DNA from: Allopusillimonas lactea | GTDB lineage: Bacteria; Pseudomonadota; Gammaproteobacteria; Burkholderiales; Burkholderiaceae_B | Length of the DNA stretch: 64,000 nucleotides | Direction of reading: 5' to 3' | Assembly (NCBI RefSeq): GCF_021653995.1 | Contig: NZ_JAJJOZ010000004.1 | Coordinates: 1 to 64,000 of the forward strand | Program-made: the position numbers and the translations under genes | Notes under the pieces: model-generated | Databases searched by the model: none | What the model was told of the DNA's origin: nothing | What the model saw: only the letters and a program-made list of their open reading frames with translations | Shown: piece by piece, positions 33,008-42,539 of the stretch | How positions within the stretch are numbered: position 1 is the stretch's first letter | Layout of the letters: each line of letters opens with the position of its first letter

Positions 33008-34488
33008 CACCCCCGCCCCGGCGTTACGCCGTCGTGGGCGCAGGATGGGCCGGGCTGGCCGCGGCGCTCGAGCTGCGCCGCAGGGGCCATGTGGTACATC
33101 TGTACGAAGCGGCTCGCATGCCAGGCGGGCGGGCGCGCCGCGCCGCAGGCACGAAAGACGGCGCCGCGCTGGACAACGGCCAGCATATCTTGCTGGGCGC
33201 CTACAGCGCCACGCTGGGCCTGATACGCGAGCTTGGCCTGGACGCCGGCGCGCTCCTGCACCGCGAGCGCCTGGCACTGTGCGCGGCGGACGGCAGCTTT
33301 GCCTTGCGCGCGGCGGCGCTGCCCGCCCCCTTCCATTTGCTTGGTGGCCTGGCGCTGGCGCATGGGCTAAGCGTGCGTGAGCGCATTGGCGTTGCACGCC
33401 AGATCGTGCGTCTGCGGCAGGCAGGCTGGCGTGCGGGCAACAGCGCGGGCAGTGGCGGCGTCAGGGACGGCTCGAGCCGCAGCGAGGGGGGCCGCATGGG
33501 TGACACAATCTCCGCCATCAAGGGCAATGCCCTGTCCGCCGAGCAATGGCTGCAGGCGGGCGGCCAGAGCCCACGCGCTATCGAGAGGCTCTGGCGGCCA
33601 CTGTGTATAGCGGCGCTCAACACACCACCAGCCGAGGCCAGCGCCCAGTTGCTGGCCAATGTGCTGCGCGACAGTGTAGGCACCGGCGCCGCCGCCTCCG
33701 ACATCCTGATCCCGCGCGTGGATCTGTCCAGCCTGTGGCCTGATGCAGCTATCACCCGGCTTGGCGCCGGGTCGATCCCGAGTAGCTGGGCTGGCGCTCA
33801 TGCCGCCGCCCCCGCCATGAGTGCCGTGTTCATGGGGCGCACCGTGCGTACCCTGGCAGCCGCCGCCGGCAGTGTGCTGGTTGATGGCCAGCCCTACGAT
33901 GGTGTGGTGATCGCCGCCAATGTGCCGCCTGCTCGCCGCCTGCTGCATCAGTTGCCGGATACGCCGGGCGGGGCGGCCTTTCTAGCCATGCTGGATGCTT
34001 TTGATTTCATCCCTATTGCCACGCTCAGCCTGCGCCTGGCCCGCCCCTGGGGTTTGCGGGCGCCCATGCAGATGCTATGGGAGGATCCGACGCGGCTGGC
34101 ATTCGGCCAATGGCTGTTCGATCACAGCGCACTGCGCACGACGCGTACCCAGGGTCATCCGAGTGTGCACATTGTGGTGAGTGATGCCCGGGCTCTGTTG
34201 CGGCATGACGCAGATGCAGTGACCCGCGGCATCATCGCGCAGGTGCGAGAACAGGCCGGTGCGCAGGCGCCCATGCCTGAGGTGATGGCAGACACGCTGA
34301 TTGTAGAAAAACGCGCCACCTTCAAGGCCGCACCTGGCTTGGCCCGCCCGCCAAACACCACACCCTGGCCTAACGTTTGGGTGGCTGGAGACTGGACGGA
34401 CACGGGCTACCCTGGCGTGCTGGAAGGCGCTGTGCGCAGCGGCCAAGAGGCCGCACGCCGGGCAAGCTGCCCTCCCAGACGCGCCTAG
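33004..34488 (+). CDS. hpnE: Hydroxysqualene dehydroxylase HpnE
   Basis: 494 aa FAD-dependent amine-oxidase-like protein. FAD motif VVGAGWAGLAAALELRRRG (about 10-28), GGRARR, and the C-terminal VWVAGDWTDTGYPGVLEGA that closes the flavin site. It is longer than the usual 420-450 aa, mainly through a Gly/Ser-rich insert at about 142-177 between two helices. It catalyses the last step to squalene. Its stop codon shares the bases CTAG with the stop of thrC on the other strand. Confidence 0.92.
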   Translation: MTPPPRRYAVVGAGWAGLAAALELRRRGHVVHLYEAARMPGGRARRAAGTKDGAALDNGQHILLGAYSATLGLIRELGLDAGALLHRERLALCAADGSFALRAAALPAPFHLLGGLALAHGLSVRERIGVARQIVRLRQAGWRAGNSAGSGGVRDGSSRSEGGRMGDTISAIKGNALSAEQWLQAGGQSPRAIERLWRPLCIAALNTPPAEASAQLLANVLRDSVGTGAAASDILIPRVDLSSLWPDAAITRLGAGSIPSSWAGAHAAAPAMSAVFMGRTVRTLAAAAGSVLVDGQPYDGVVIAANVPPARRLLHQLPDTPGGAAFLAMLDAFDFIPIATLSLRLARPWGLRAPMQMLWEDPTRLAFGQWLFDHSALRTTRTQGHPSVHIVVSDARALLRHDADAVTRGIIAQVREQAGAQAPMPEVMADTLIVEKRATFKAAPGLARPPNTTPWPNVWVAGDWTDTGYPGVLEGAVRSGQEAARRASCPPRRA

Positions 34489-35915
34489 CCTGCGCTCGCG
34501 GCGTGCTCGGTGATGTATTGGCGCACGCGGTCGGCCTCGCAGGGCATGACGGTGACACGCTGAGGCAGGCTGGCCAGGCTTTCGAGGCCGGCGGGCATAG
34601 GCGCAGGCTTGCCGGTGGCTTCTAGGATTGTTTCGCCGAACTTGGCAGGCAGCGCGGTTTCAAGCACCAGCATGGGAATGCCCGCCTCGACGTACTGCGC
34701 CGCAACCTTCACGCCATCAGCCGTATGCGGGTCGATCAATACGCCATTGTCGTCGAGCACGGTGCGAATGGTGCGCAGGCGATCAGCATGCGTGCTGACA
34801 CCCGCCACAAAGCCATAACGCGACTCGAATTCCGGCTTCAATGCGCTGAGGTCGAACTGGCCGGTGGCTGCCAGCGTCGCCCAGCATTCACGCACTCGTG
34901 CCGCGTCTTCGCCCAGCAGGTCGAACACGAAGCGCTCGAAGTTGGATGCCCTGGAAATATCCATGGACGGACTGGAGGTGGCGTGCGTCTGGGCCGCGGG
35001 CCGAGGCCGATACACGCCGGTGCGGAAGAACTCTTCGAGCACGTTGTTTTCGTTGGTGGCCAGAACCAGACGGCGGATGGGCAAACCCATTTTGCGGGCG
35101 AAGTGGCCAGCCAGGATATTGCCGAAATTGCCTGAGGGAACCGCGAAGGAAACTTGCTGCCCCGGCCCCGATGTGGCCCGCAGCCAACCCCAGAAGTAGT
35201 ACACGATCTGGGCCGCGATGCGCGCCCAGTTGATGGAATTGACCGCGCCGATCTGGTAGCGGCTCTTGAACGGCAAATCACCCGCCAGGGCCTTGACAAT
35301 GTCTTGGCAATCGTCGAACACGCCCTCGATGGCGATGTTGTGGATATTGGGATCCTGCAGGGTATACATCTGGGCGCGCTGGAAGTCGCTCATGCGGCCA
35401 TGCGGCGACAGCATGAAGACCGACACCCCGCGCTTGCCGCGCAGCGCGTATTCGGCGGCCGAGCCTGTATCGCCGGAGGTTGCACCCAGGATGTTGAGCG
35501 TGGCCCCGCGCTTGCCCAGCACGTATTCGAACACCTGGCCTAAAAACTGCATGGCCATGTCTTTGAAGGCCAGCGTGGGCCCCTGCGACAGGCCCAGCAG
35601 CGACATGCCCCGCCCCAGCTCGCCCTTGCCCAGCGGCTTGAGCGGCACGATGTCGTCGCTGCCGAACGCCTCGGCGGTATAGGCGGCATGCGTAAGGCGA
35701 TCGAGGTCGTCGGTGGCGATATCGTCGATAAACAGGCCGAGAATGCGCGTTGCCAGATCGGCATACGACAGGCCCCGCCAGGATTCAAGCGTATCAGCGT
35801 CAATGACGGGAACGCGTTCGGGCATCGCCAGGCCACCATCGGGCGCCAGGCCTTCGAGCAGAATGTCGGAGAATGCCTGGGGCGCCATGCCCCCGCGCGT
35901 TGAACGGTATTTCAT
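34485..35915 (-). CDS. thrC: Threonine synthase
   Basis: 476 aa PLP enzyme converting O-phosphohomoserine to threonine. It starts MKYRSTRGGMAPQAFSDIL; PLP lysine in LAFKDMAMQF (about 117); GATSGDTGSAAEYA and SGNFGNILAG bind cofactor and phosphate. It is the larger-class enzyme typical of proteobacteria. 49 bp after hom on the same strand; with alaC and hom it forms the alaC-hom-thrC run. Convergent with hpnE, stops overlapping. Confidence 0.97.
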   Translation of the reverse strand: MKYRSTRGGMAPQAFSDILLEGLAPDGGLAMPERVPVIDADTLESWRGLSYADLATRILGLFIDDIATDDLDRLTHAAYTAEAFGSDDIVPLKPLGKGELGRGMSLLGLSQGPTLAFKDMAMQFLGQVFEYVLGKRGATLNILGATSGDTGSAAEYALRGKRGVSVFMLSPHGRMSDFQRAQMYTLQDPNIHNIAIEGVFDDCQDIVKALAGDLPFKSRYQIGAVNSINWARIAAQIVYYFWGWLRATSGPGQQVSFAVPSGNFGNILAGHFARKMGLPIRRLVLATNENNVLEEFFRTGVYRPRPAAQTHATSSPSMDISRASNFERFVFDLLGEDAARVRECWATLAATGQFDLSALKPEFESRYGFVAGVSTHADRLRTIRTVLDDNGVLIDPHTADGVKVAAQYVEAGIPMLVLETALPAKFGETILEATGKPAPMPAGLESLASLPQRVTVMPCEADRVRQYITEHAASAG

Positions 35916-35964
35916 TGGAAGTACTCCGGGAGCCGGCCGCGGCGGGCCAGCATTCGTCAGATCG

Positions 35965-37269
35965 TCAGGACAGGGTTTCGACGCGCAGCCGGGTGACGCC
36001 CGAATGCACGAACGGCAGACCAGCGATGCGTTGCAGGGCGTTGTCGATATCGCCTTCACGCGCTTCATGCGTCAGGAAAATGATGTCGGCTTCGGTTTCG
36101 CCGTGCGGCTGCTGGAACATGGAACCGATAGAGATGCCGACATCGGCCAGGATGCGGGAAATGTCGGACAGCACGCCGGGGCGATCCTGGACACGCATGC
36201 GCAGATAGTACGACGAGACCACATCGGCCATAGGCAGGATGGGCGTGTCGATCATTGCGTCGGGCTGGAAAGCCAGATGCGGCACGCGATGGTTGGGATC
36301 GGCCGCCTGCAGGCGCGCTACATCGACCAGATCAGCCACCACCGCCGAAGCGGTGGCCAGCTCGCCAGCCCCCTTGCCGTAGTACAACGTGGGGCCCACC
36401 GCATCGCCGACGACCAATACCGCATTCATGGCGCCTTGTACATTGGCCAGCACACCACCCGCGGGGATAAGCGTAGGGTGTACGCGTAGTTCAATGCCTT
36501 CGGGGCGGCGGCGTGTGATGCCCAGCAGCTTGATCCGATAGCCCAGGCGTTCGGCATGCACGATGTCTTCGACCGCCAGGCGGGAAATGCCTTCTGTGTA
36601 AGCCTTGTCGAACTGCACCGGGATGCCGAAGGCCAACGAAGCCAGCAGCGTCAACTTGTGCGCAGCGTCGATACCTTCGATGTCGAAGGTGGGATCGGCT
36701 TCGGCGTATCCAAGGCGCTGCGCATCGGCCAGTGCCTCGTCAAACGATTGGCCGGTTGCCTGCATCTCGGACAGAATGAAATTGGTGGTACCGTTAATGA
36801 TGCCGGCCAGCGACTGGATGCGGTTGGCGGTGAGGCCTTCGCGGATCGCCTTGATGATGGGGATGCCGCCGGCCACGGCAGCCTCAAAGGCCACCATCAC
36901 GCCTTTTTCGAGCGCGGCGGCGAAGATCTCGTTGCCGTATTCGGCCAGCAACGCCTTGTTGGCCGTTACCACATGCTTGCCGTTGGCGATGGCGGCCATG
37001 ATCAGATCGCGCGCAACCGTGTGCCCGCCTATAAGTTCGACCACAATATCGATGTCGGGGTGGTTGACGATCTCCATGCCGTCCTGCACCACCATGACGC
37101 TGTCGCCGACCAGGCTGCGCGCCTTGTCGATATCACGCACGGCAACGGCGGCGACCTCGATGCGGCGCCCCGCGCGGCGCGCGATTTCCTCCGCATTGTT
37201 TTTCAGAACCTTCCAGGTGCCGCCACCGACAACACCGAGACCCAGCAAGCCAACTTTGATCGGACTCAT
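35965..37269 (-). CDS. hom: Homoserine dehydrogenase
   Basis: 434 aa. NAD(P)-binding GLGVVGGGTWKVL (about 9), the catalytic-domain TANKALLAEYG and the substrate motif GIINGTTNFILSEM, then a C-terminal ACT domain (about 355-430, RVQDRPGVLSDISRILAD) for threonine feedback. No aspartokinase fusion. 3 bp after alaC and 49 bp before thrC. Confidence 0.97.
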   Translation of the reverse strand: MSPIKVGLLGLGVVGGGTWKVLKNNAEEIARRAGRRIEVAAVAVRDIDKARSLVGDSVMVVQDGMEIVNHPDIDIVVELIGGHTVARDLIMAAIANGKHVVTANKALLAEYGNEIFAAALEKGVMVAFEAAVAGGIPIIKAIREGLTANRIQSLAGIINGTTNFILSEMQATGQSFDEALADAQRLGYAEADPTFDIEGIDAAHKLTLLASLAFGIPVQFDKAYTEGISRLAVEDIVHAERLGYRIKLLGITRRRPEGIELRVHPTLIPAGGVLANVQGAMNAVLVVGDAVGPTLYYGKGAGELATASAVVADLVDVARLQAADPNHRVPHLAFQPDAMIDTPILPMADVVSSYYLRMRVQDRPGVLSDISRILADVGISIGSMFQQPHGETEADIIFLTHEAREGDIDNALQRIAGLPFVHSGVTRLRVETLS

Positions 37270-37272
37270 CTA

Positions 37273-38460
37273 TTAGTTACCCAAACCGTCTTTGCGGAAC
37301 ATTTCTTTGATGCCGCGCACCGCTTGGCGTGTGCGCTGCTCGTTTTCAATCAGTGCGAAACGCACGTAGTCGTCGCCGTAATCGCCGAAGCCAATGCCGG
37401 GCGATACAGCAACCTTGGCGTCGGCCAGCAGGCGCTTGGAAAACTCAAGCGAACCCATCTGGCGGTATGCCTCGGGGATCTTGGCCCAGATATACATGGA
37501 TGCCTTGGGGATATCAACCATCCAGCCCGCCTCATGCAGGCCCTTGGCCAGCACATCGCGGCGGCTGCGGTATTGCTCGACGACTTGCGCGACGCAGTCT
37601 TGCGGGCCTTCGAGGGCCGCGATGGACGCCACCTGAATAGGCGTGAACGTGCCGTAGTCGTGGTAGCTTTTGATGCGCGCCAGCGCATTGACCAATTGCT
37701 GATTGCCCACCATGAAGCCGACGCGCCAGCCGGCCATGTTGTAGCTCTTGCTCATGGTGAAGAACTCGACCGCCACATCGCGTGCGCCCTCGACCTGCAT
37801 GATGGACGGCGCCACGTAGCCGTCGAAACAGATGTCGGCATAGGCGAGATCGTGCACCACCAGAATGTTGTGCTCGCGCGCCAGCGCAATAATGCGCTCG
37901 AAAAAGGAAAGATCGACACACTGCGCGGTGGGGTTGCTGGGGAAGCCCAGAATCATCATCTTGGGCTTGGGAATGGCCTCGCGCACTGCGCGTTCGATCT
38001 CTTCGAAAAAGTCGAGCCCGGGCGTCATGGGCACGGAACGGATATTGGCCCCGGCGATGACGGCGCCGTAGATGTGGATGGGGTAGCTGGGATTGGGCAC
38101 CAGCACCGTGTCGCCGCGATCGAGCGTGGCAAGCATAAGGTGCGCCAGGCCTTCCTTGGAGCCTATTGTGACGATCGCTTCAGAGTCGGGATCGATCTGC
38201 ACGTTGTAGCGGCGCTCGTACCAGCCCGAAATGGCCTTGCGCAGGCGCGGGATGCCCTTGGATACGGAATAACCGTGTGTATTGGGCCGTGACGCGGCTT
38301 CGACTAGCTTGTCGACAATGTGGCGCGGCGTGGGCCCGTCTGGGTTGCCCATCGACATGTCGATGATATCCTCGCCGCGCCGCCTGGCGGCCATCTTGAG
38401 CTCACCGGTAATGTTGAAAACATAAGGTGGCAGGCGCTCGATGCGCGGAAAGCTTGTCAT
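37273..38460 (-). CDS. alaC: PLP aminotransferase (AlaC-like)
   Basis: 395 aa class I aminotransferase. PLP lysine in TMSKSYNMAGWRVGF (about 237); NPDGPTP and the C-terminal RFALIEN substrate Arg are conserved. Its closest well-known group is the AlaC/YfdZ type (alanine from pyruvate and glutamate). Position directly before hom-thrC is common in Burkholderiales and hints at a link to aspartate-family amino acids, but this is inference. Divergent from the Mth938-like gene. Confidence 0.88.
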   Translation of the reverse strand: MTSFPRIERLPPYVFNITGELKMAARRRGEDIIDMSMGNPDGPTPRHIVDKLVEAASRPNTHGYSVSKGIPRLRKAISGWYERRYNVQIDPDSEAIVTIGSKEGLAHLMLATLDRGDTVLVPNPSYPIHIYGAVIAGANIRSVPMTPGLDFFEEIERAVREAIPKPKMMILGFPSNPTAQCVDLSFFERIIALAREHNILVVHDLAYADICFDGYVAPSIMQVEGARDVAVEFFTMSKSYNMAGWRVGFMVGNQQLVNALARIKSYHDYGTFTPIQVASIAALEGPQDCVAQVVEQYRSRRDVLAKGLHEAGWMVDIPKASMYIWAKIPEAYRQMGSLEFSKRLLADAKVAVSPGIGFGDYGDDYVRFALIENEQRTRQAVRGIKEMFRKDGLGN

Positions 38461-38596
38461 GATGATCCTGGGGATGGCAAAACGGGATGGTGTCGGGATG
38501 ATATCGGGACAATGCAAGGGTAAACCCGGCGGAATCGTTAAGTTTAATGCATTCAAAAAAAACAGGAAATCGCGATCTGGCAACAGCCGTTTGCGC

Positions 38597-38602
38597 TATG
38601 AT
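38597..38602 (+). promoter_or_regulatory. -10 element before the Mth938-bcp pair
   Basis: TATGAT, with one mismatch to consensus, lies 24 bp before the GTG start of the next gene; the predicted start leaves a leader of about 17 nt that contains its AGGAG site (38616-38620). The -35 is weak. Confidence 0.35.
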
Positions 38603-38625
38603 CGAACATGATTTCAGGAGATCAC

Positions 38626-39075
38626 GTGCAACTTCAACGCGAATCCAATTCCGCCTTCAACACCGTGACCGCCTATGGGTCGGACTACATCGAAATCAAC
38701 AAAGTGCCGTACCGCCATCCGGTGTATTTCGCGCCAGAGGGCGACATCCACGACTGGAACGTCCTGCAGCCCGCCGACATCACCGTCGAGGCATTGCGCC
38801 AGATCGCCGGTCTCGAGGCGCCCAAGAACGACCCTATGGCTTTTCTCGATGGCGACGCCGCACCCGCCAGGCCCGACAACGCCCCCGAAGTCGTACTGAT
38901 CGGCACGGGTGCGCGGCAGCATTTGCTGTCCGCCGATGTCACGCGCCCGCTGTTGCGCGCCGGCATAGGCATCGAAGTCATGAGCACGCAGGCGGCTGCC
39001 AGAACATATAACATCTTGATGTCCGAAGGACGACGCGTCGTCCTCGCCCTGCTCCCCCAGAAGGAGGCCGCATGA
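38626..39075 (+). CDS. Mth938-like domain protein (DUF498)
   Basis: 149 aa. I place the start at GTG 38626, because AGGAG lies 5 bp upstream and homologs begin with a short hydrophilic stretch before NTVTAYGSDYIEINKVPY; an ATG at 38608 is the alternative. The fold contains VVLIGTGARQHLL and a C-terminal GRRVVLALLP strand. The family is widespread, related to mitochondrial NDUFAF3, and its bacterial role is unknown. Its stop overlaps the bcp start by 4 bp. Confidence 0.85.
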   Translation: MQLQRESNSAFNTVTAYGSDYIEINKVPYRHPVYFAPEGDIHDWNVLQPADITVEALRQIAGLEAPKNDPMAFLDGDAAPARPDNAPEVVLIGTGARQHLLSADVTRPLLRAGIGIEVMSTQAAARTYNILMSEGRRVVLALLPQKEAA

Positions 39076-39539
39076 GCCAGATTGCCGTTGGCAAGCCCGT
39101 TCCCGCTTTTTCCGCTGCCAGCACCCAAGGCGAAACCAGCCTGAACTGCCTGAAAGGCCATAAGGCGGTGCTGTACTTTTACCCCAAAGACAATACACCG
39201 GGCTGCACCACCGAAGCCCAGGATTTCCGCGACCTGTACCAGCAGTTCGTCGACGCTGGCTGCCAGGTCATCGGCATCTCGCGCGACTCGCTCAAGTCGC
39301 ATTCGGGCTTCACCGAAAAGCAGGCGCTGCCTTTTCCGCTGATTTCCGATCCCGACGAAACACTGTGCGAGCTCTTCGGCGTCATGAAGATGAAGAATAT
39401 GTACGGCAAGCAAGTGCGCGGCATCGAACGCAGCACGTTCCTGATCGGCACCGATGGTGTGCTGCTGCGCGAATGGCGCGGTGTGCGCGTGCCCGGGCAT
39501 GCCGACGAAGTACTGCAGGCCGTGCAGGAACACACCTGA
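39072..39539 (+). CDS. bcp: Peroxiredoxin Bcp/PrxQ
   Basis: 155 aa thiol peroxidase reducing hydroperoxides. Peroxidatic Cys45 in NTPGCTTEAQDFRD. Position 50, a resolving Cys in E. coli BCP, is Gln here, so it must act as a 1-Cys enzyme or use another Cys (26, 64 or 97 region). The catalytic Thr and Arg are kept. Coupled by ATGA to the Mth938-like gene and followed by phoH after about 50 bp. Confidence 0.94.
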   Translation: MSQIAVGKPVPAFSAASTQGETSLNCLKGHKAVLYFYPKDNTPGCTTEAQDFRDLYQQFVDAGCQVIGISRDSLKSHSGFTEKQALPFPLISDPDETLCELFGVMKMKNMYGKQVRGIERSTFLIGTDGVLLREWRGVRVPGHADEVLQAVQEHT

Positions 39540-39591
39540 ACCCTCGCCATAACGCACCGATTCGCCCCCCCACACCAGGAGCAAGCCCGCC

Positions 39592-41298
39592 ATGCCCTTA
39601 CCCAAGCTGCCTACACGCATGGGTGCCACGGTTTCCGCACACAAGCTGACTCAAGACGCAGTCGTCACCGCCATTGCCCCTGCGGCGCCTGCCGCGACGG
39701 CAAGCGCCGACAAGCCGGTGTCGCGCGCCGCCGCGCCCCGCGCGGGCGCCACTCAGCGCAAGCGCGCCGAACCGTCCAGCAAGCCAGCACCAGACATCAC
39801 CAAGGCAGCCATGCCGGCAGTGCCCGATGTGCCGCCCGCGCTTGCCGTCGTGCCGGCCACGCGCGTGGCAGCCGGCCGTAAACCCCGCCTGCACGCAGAC
39901 CAGCGCAAGCTGTTCGTTCTCGACACCAATGTGTTGCTGCACGACTCCAACTCCCTCTTCAAGTTCGAAGAGCACGACGTCTTCCTGCCTATGATGGTGC
40001 TCGAAGAACTCGATCACCAAAAGAAGGGGATGTCCGAGGTCGCGCGCAACGCACGCCAGGTCAGCCGCTATCTCGACGGCTTGGTCGAAGGCTGCAATGA
40101 TTTAGAAAAGGGTGCCAAGCTCGACACCTTGGGCAACCAGGAAGCACTGGGCAAGATCCATTTCCAGACCACTGCGCTGCACTCCAAGCTGCCGGTCGAG
40201 CTGCCATTGGGCAAGGCCGACAACGCCATCCTGATGGTGGTGCGCGCCCTGCAGACGGTGTACCCAAAACGCGAAGTCATCTTGGTGTCCAAAGACATCA
40301 ACATGCGCCTGAAGGCCCGCGCACTGGGCTTGCCGGCCGAAGACTACCTCAACGACCACGTCCTCGACGACTCCGATCTGCTCTACGACGGTGTCATGCC
40401 GCTACCCGACAACTTCTGGAACAAGCATGGCAAGGATGTCGAGTCTTGGCAACAAGGCGGCACGACCTACTACCGCATCAAGGGGCCGCTGTGCAGCGAA
40501 TTCATTGTCAATGAATTCGTCTACTTCGATGGCGAAATGCCCATGCAGGCACAAGTCAAGGAAGTCTCAGGCAAGAGTGCTGTACTGGCCACGCTGCGCG
40601 ACTACAGCCACGGCAAGAACAATGTCTGGGGCGTCACCGCCCGCAACCGCGAACAAAACTTCGCCCTCAACCTGCTCATGAACCCCGAATGCGATTTTGT
40701 CTCGCTGCTGGGGCAGGCGGGTACGGGCAAGACATTGCTGGCACTGGCGGCAGGGCTGACGCAAACCCTCGAAACCAAGCGCTACAACGAAATCATCATT
40801 ACCCGGGCCACAGTGCCGGTGGGCGACGATATTGGCTTTCTGCCGGGCACCGAAGAAGAGAAAATGCTGCCCTGGATGGGCGCGCTGGAAGACAATCTCG
40901 AGGTGCTGCACCTGGGTGCGGGCTCGGGCGCGGCCAGCGACCTGGGCGGCCAAGACTGGTCCAAGAACTCCACCATGGAATTGATCCGCTCGCGCATCAA
41001 GGTGAAATCCCTGAACTTCATGCGCGGCCGCACCTTTCTCAACAAGTTCCTGATCATCGATGAGGCCCAGAACCTGACGCCCAAACAGATGAAAACCCTG
41101 GTGACGCGTGCGGGGCCGGGCACCAAGATCGTCTGTCTGGGCAATATCGCCCAAATCGACACCCCCTATCTCACAGAGGGCAGCTCGGGCCTTACCTACG
41201 TGGTCGACCGTTTCAAGGGCTGGCCGCACGCGGGCCACATCACCCTGCAGCGCGGCGAGCGCTCGCGCCTGGCCGACTACGCCAGCGAAGCGCTGTAA
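39592..41298 (+). CDS. PIN-PhoH fusion ATPase (PhoH2/YlaK type)
   Basis: 568 aa. An Ala/Pro-rich tail (about 1-100) precedes a PIN nuclease domain with FVLDTNVLLHDS (Asp about 110) and MMVLEELDHQKKG, then a PhoH ATPase domain with Walker A GQAGTGKTLLALA (about 375) and Walker B LIIDEAQNLTPKQ (about 489). PhoH2 proteins are reported to be ATP-dependent RNA helicases with PIN RNase activity. No antitoxin-like gene lies upstream. RBS AGGAGC lies 10 bp before the ATG. Confidence 0.93.
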   Translation: MPLPKLPTRMGATVSAHKLTQDAVVTAIAPAAPAATASADKPVSRAAAPRAGATQRKRAEPSSKPAPDITKAAMPAVPDVPPALAVVPATRVAAGRKPRLHADQRKLFVLDTNVLLHDSNSLFKFEEHDVFLPMMVLEELDHQKKGMSEVARNARQVSRYLDGLVEGCNDLEKGAKLDTLGNQEALGKIHFQTTALHSKLPVELPLGKADNAILMVVRALQTVYPKREVILVSKDINMRLKARALGLPAEDYLNDHVLDDSDLLYDGVMPLPDNFWNKHGKDVESWQQGGTTYYRIKGPLCSEFIVNEFVYFDGEMPMQAQVKEVSGKSAVLATLRDYSHGKNNVWGVTARNREQNFALNLLMNPECDFVSLLGQAGTGKTLLALAAGLTQTLETKRYNEIIITRATVPVGDDIGFLPGTEEEKMLPWMGALEDNLEVLHLGAGSGAASDLGGQDWSKNSTMELIRSRIKVKSLNFMRGRTFLNKFLIIDEAQNLTPKQMKTLVTRAGPGTKIVCLGNIAQIDTPYLTEGSSGLTYVVDRFKGWPHAGHITLQRGERSRLADYASEAL

Positions 41299-41412
41299 AC
41301 CATGCACAATGCGCCAACCGGGCCTTGATGGCCAGGCTGGCGCATACTCATGCATGATTCCGGCACGAAGCCGCGCGGAACGGCCCAGCCACCTCTACTC
41401 GGGAGTGCCAAC

Positions 41413-42423
41413 ATGAATGCTGCATCTTCTCCGCCCATTGGGTTTACCATGGGCGATGCGGCGGGCATTGGGCCTGAACTCATTGTCAAGCTCTTTGCCG
41501 CGGGCCTGCCCCACCCTGCCTTGGTCTATGGCGACGCGGGCATCCTGGACGCCACGATCTCCCGCCTGGGCATGGACGACAGGCTGCGTGTTGAAATCAT
41601 CAGCGACGCGCCGCTTGCAACCGGCGTGCAGGGTGTAATCCCCGTGCTCAATCGCTGGCAGGCGCTGCCGCCGGATCTCCCGCCTGGGCAGCCCAGCCCC
41701 CTGGCAGGCCGTGGCGCCTACGAGTACCTGTGCCATGCCATCGACGATGCGCTGACCGGCCGCCTGCGCGCCATCGTCACGGCGCCGCTCAATAAAAAAA
41801 CCATGCAGGCCGGCGGTGCCGACTACCCCGGCCATACCGAGATCCTGGCCGAGCGAACGGGCACCCACGACTACGCCATGATGCTTGCCAACCAGGAATT
41901 ACGCGTCATCCTGGTCACCATCCACGTCGCCCTGAACGACGTGAGCCGGTTGATCACGCCAGAGGCTGAGCTTCGTACGATCCGCCTGGCGCATCAGGCC
42001 TGCAGGCTGGCGGGCATAGCGTCCCCACGCGTGGCCGTAGCGGGCCTGAACCCCCATGCGGGCGAAGGCGGCCGCTTCGGGCGGGAAGATATCGACATCA
42101 TCGCACCCGCCATTACACAGGCGCGCGAAGAAGGCATTGCGGCCAGCGGCCCTTGGCCGGGTGACACCATTTTCATGCGCGCTCGCAAAGGCGAGTTCGA
42201 CATTGTGGTGGCCCAGTATCACGACCAAGGCCTGATACCGGTGAAATACATGGGGATAGACGAAGGTGTGAATGTCACCGTGGGCCTGCCATTCGTGCGC
42301 ACCAGCGTCGATCACGGCACCGCCTTCGATATTGCGGGGCAAGGCATTGCCGACCCCGCTTCGCTGCGCGCCGCCTACAACATGGCGCTGGCCATGACAA
42401 CCGCGGGCGATGCGTCAAACTGA
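41413..42423 (+). CDS. pdxA: 4-hydroxythreonine-4-phosphate dehydrogenase
   Basis: 336 aa from the ATG giving MNAASSPPIGFTMGDAAGIGPE. Metal-binding histidines: YPGHTEIL (about 141), YHDQGLIP (about 269) and SVDHGTAFD (about 301). It makes the aminoacetone-phosphate precursor of pyridoxine. It resembles PdxA rather than the PdxA2 class, but the two are close; ksgA/surA, frequent pdxA neighbours, are not here. Downstream 42424-42539 is GC-rich with nothing seen. Confidence 0.9.
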   Translation: MNAASSPPIGFTMGDAAGIGPELIVKLFAAGLPHPALVYGDAGILDATISRLGMDDRLRVEIISDAPLATGVQGVIPVLNRWQALPPDLPPGQPSPLAGRGAYEYLCHAIDDALTGRLRAIVTAPLNKKTMQAGGADYPGHTEILAERTGTHDYAMMLANQELRVILVTIHVALNDVSRLITPEAELRTIRLAHQACRLAGIASPRVAVAGLNPHAGEGGRFGREDIDIIAPAITQAREEGIAASGPWPGDTIFMRARKGEFDIVVAQYHDQGLIPVKYMGIDEGVNVTVGLPFVRTSVDHGTAFDIAGQGIADPASLRAAYNMALAMTTAGDASN

Positions 42424-42539
42424 CGACGCACTGGCCACCACTGCGCCACTATGGGGCCATGGCTGCGCCACCGCTGTGCGACCGCAGGGCCGCGCCGGGG
42501 GCGTCTTCGCCATTGGCGCCTCACGGGGCATAAACCGGC

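Noticed and set aside
36556..38292. 578-aa frame opposite hom and alaC
   Set aside because: Histidine- and glycine-rich antisense shadow of two clear genes in a high-GC genome.
39592..41298. PhoH2 toxin-antitoxin module
   Set aside because: No small antitoxin-like frame precedes it; bcp is directly upstream.
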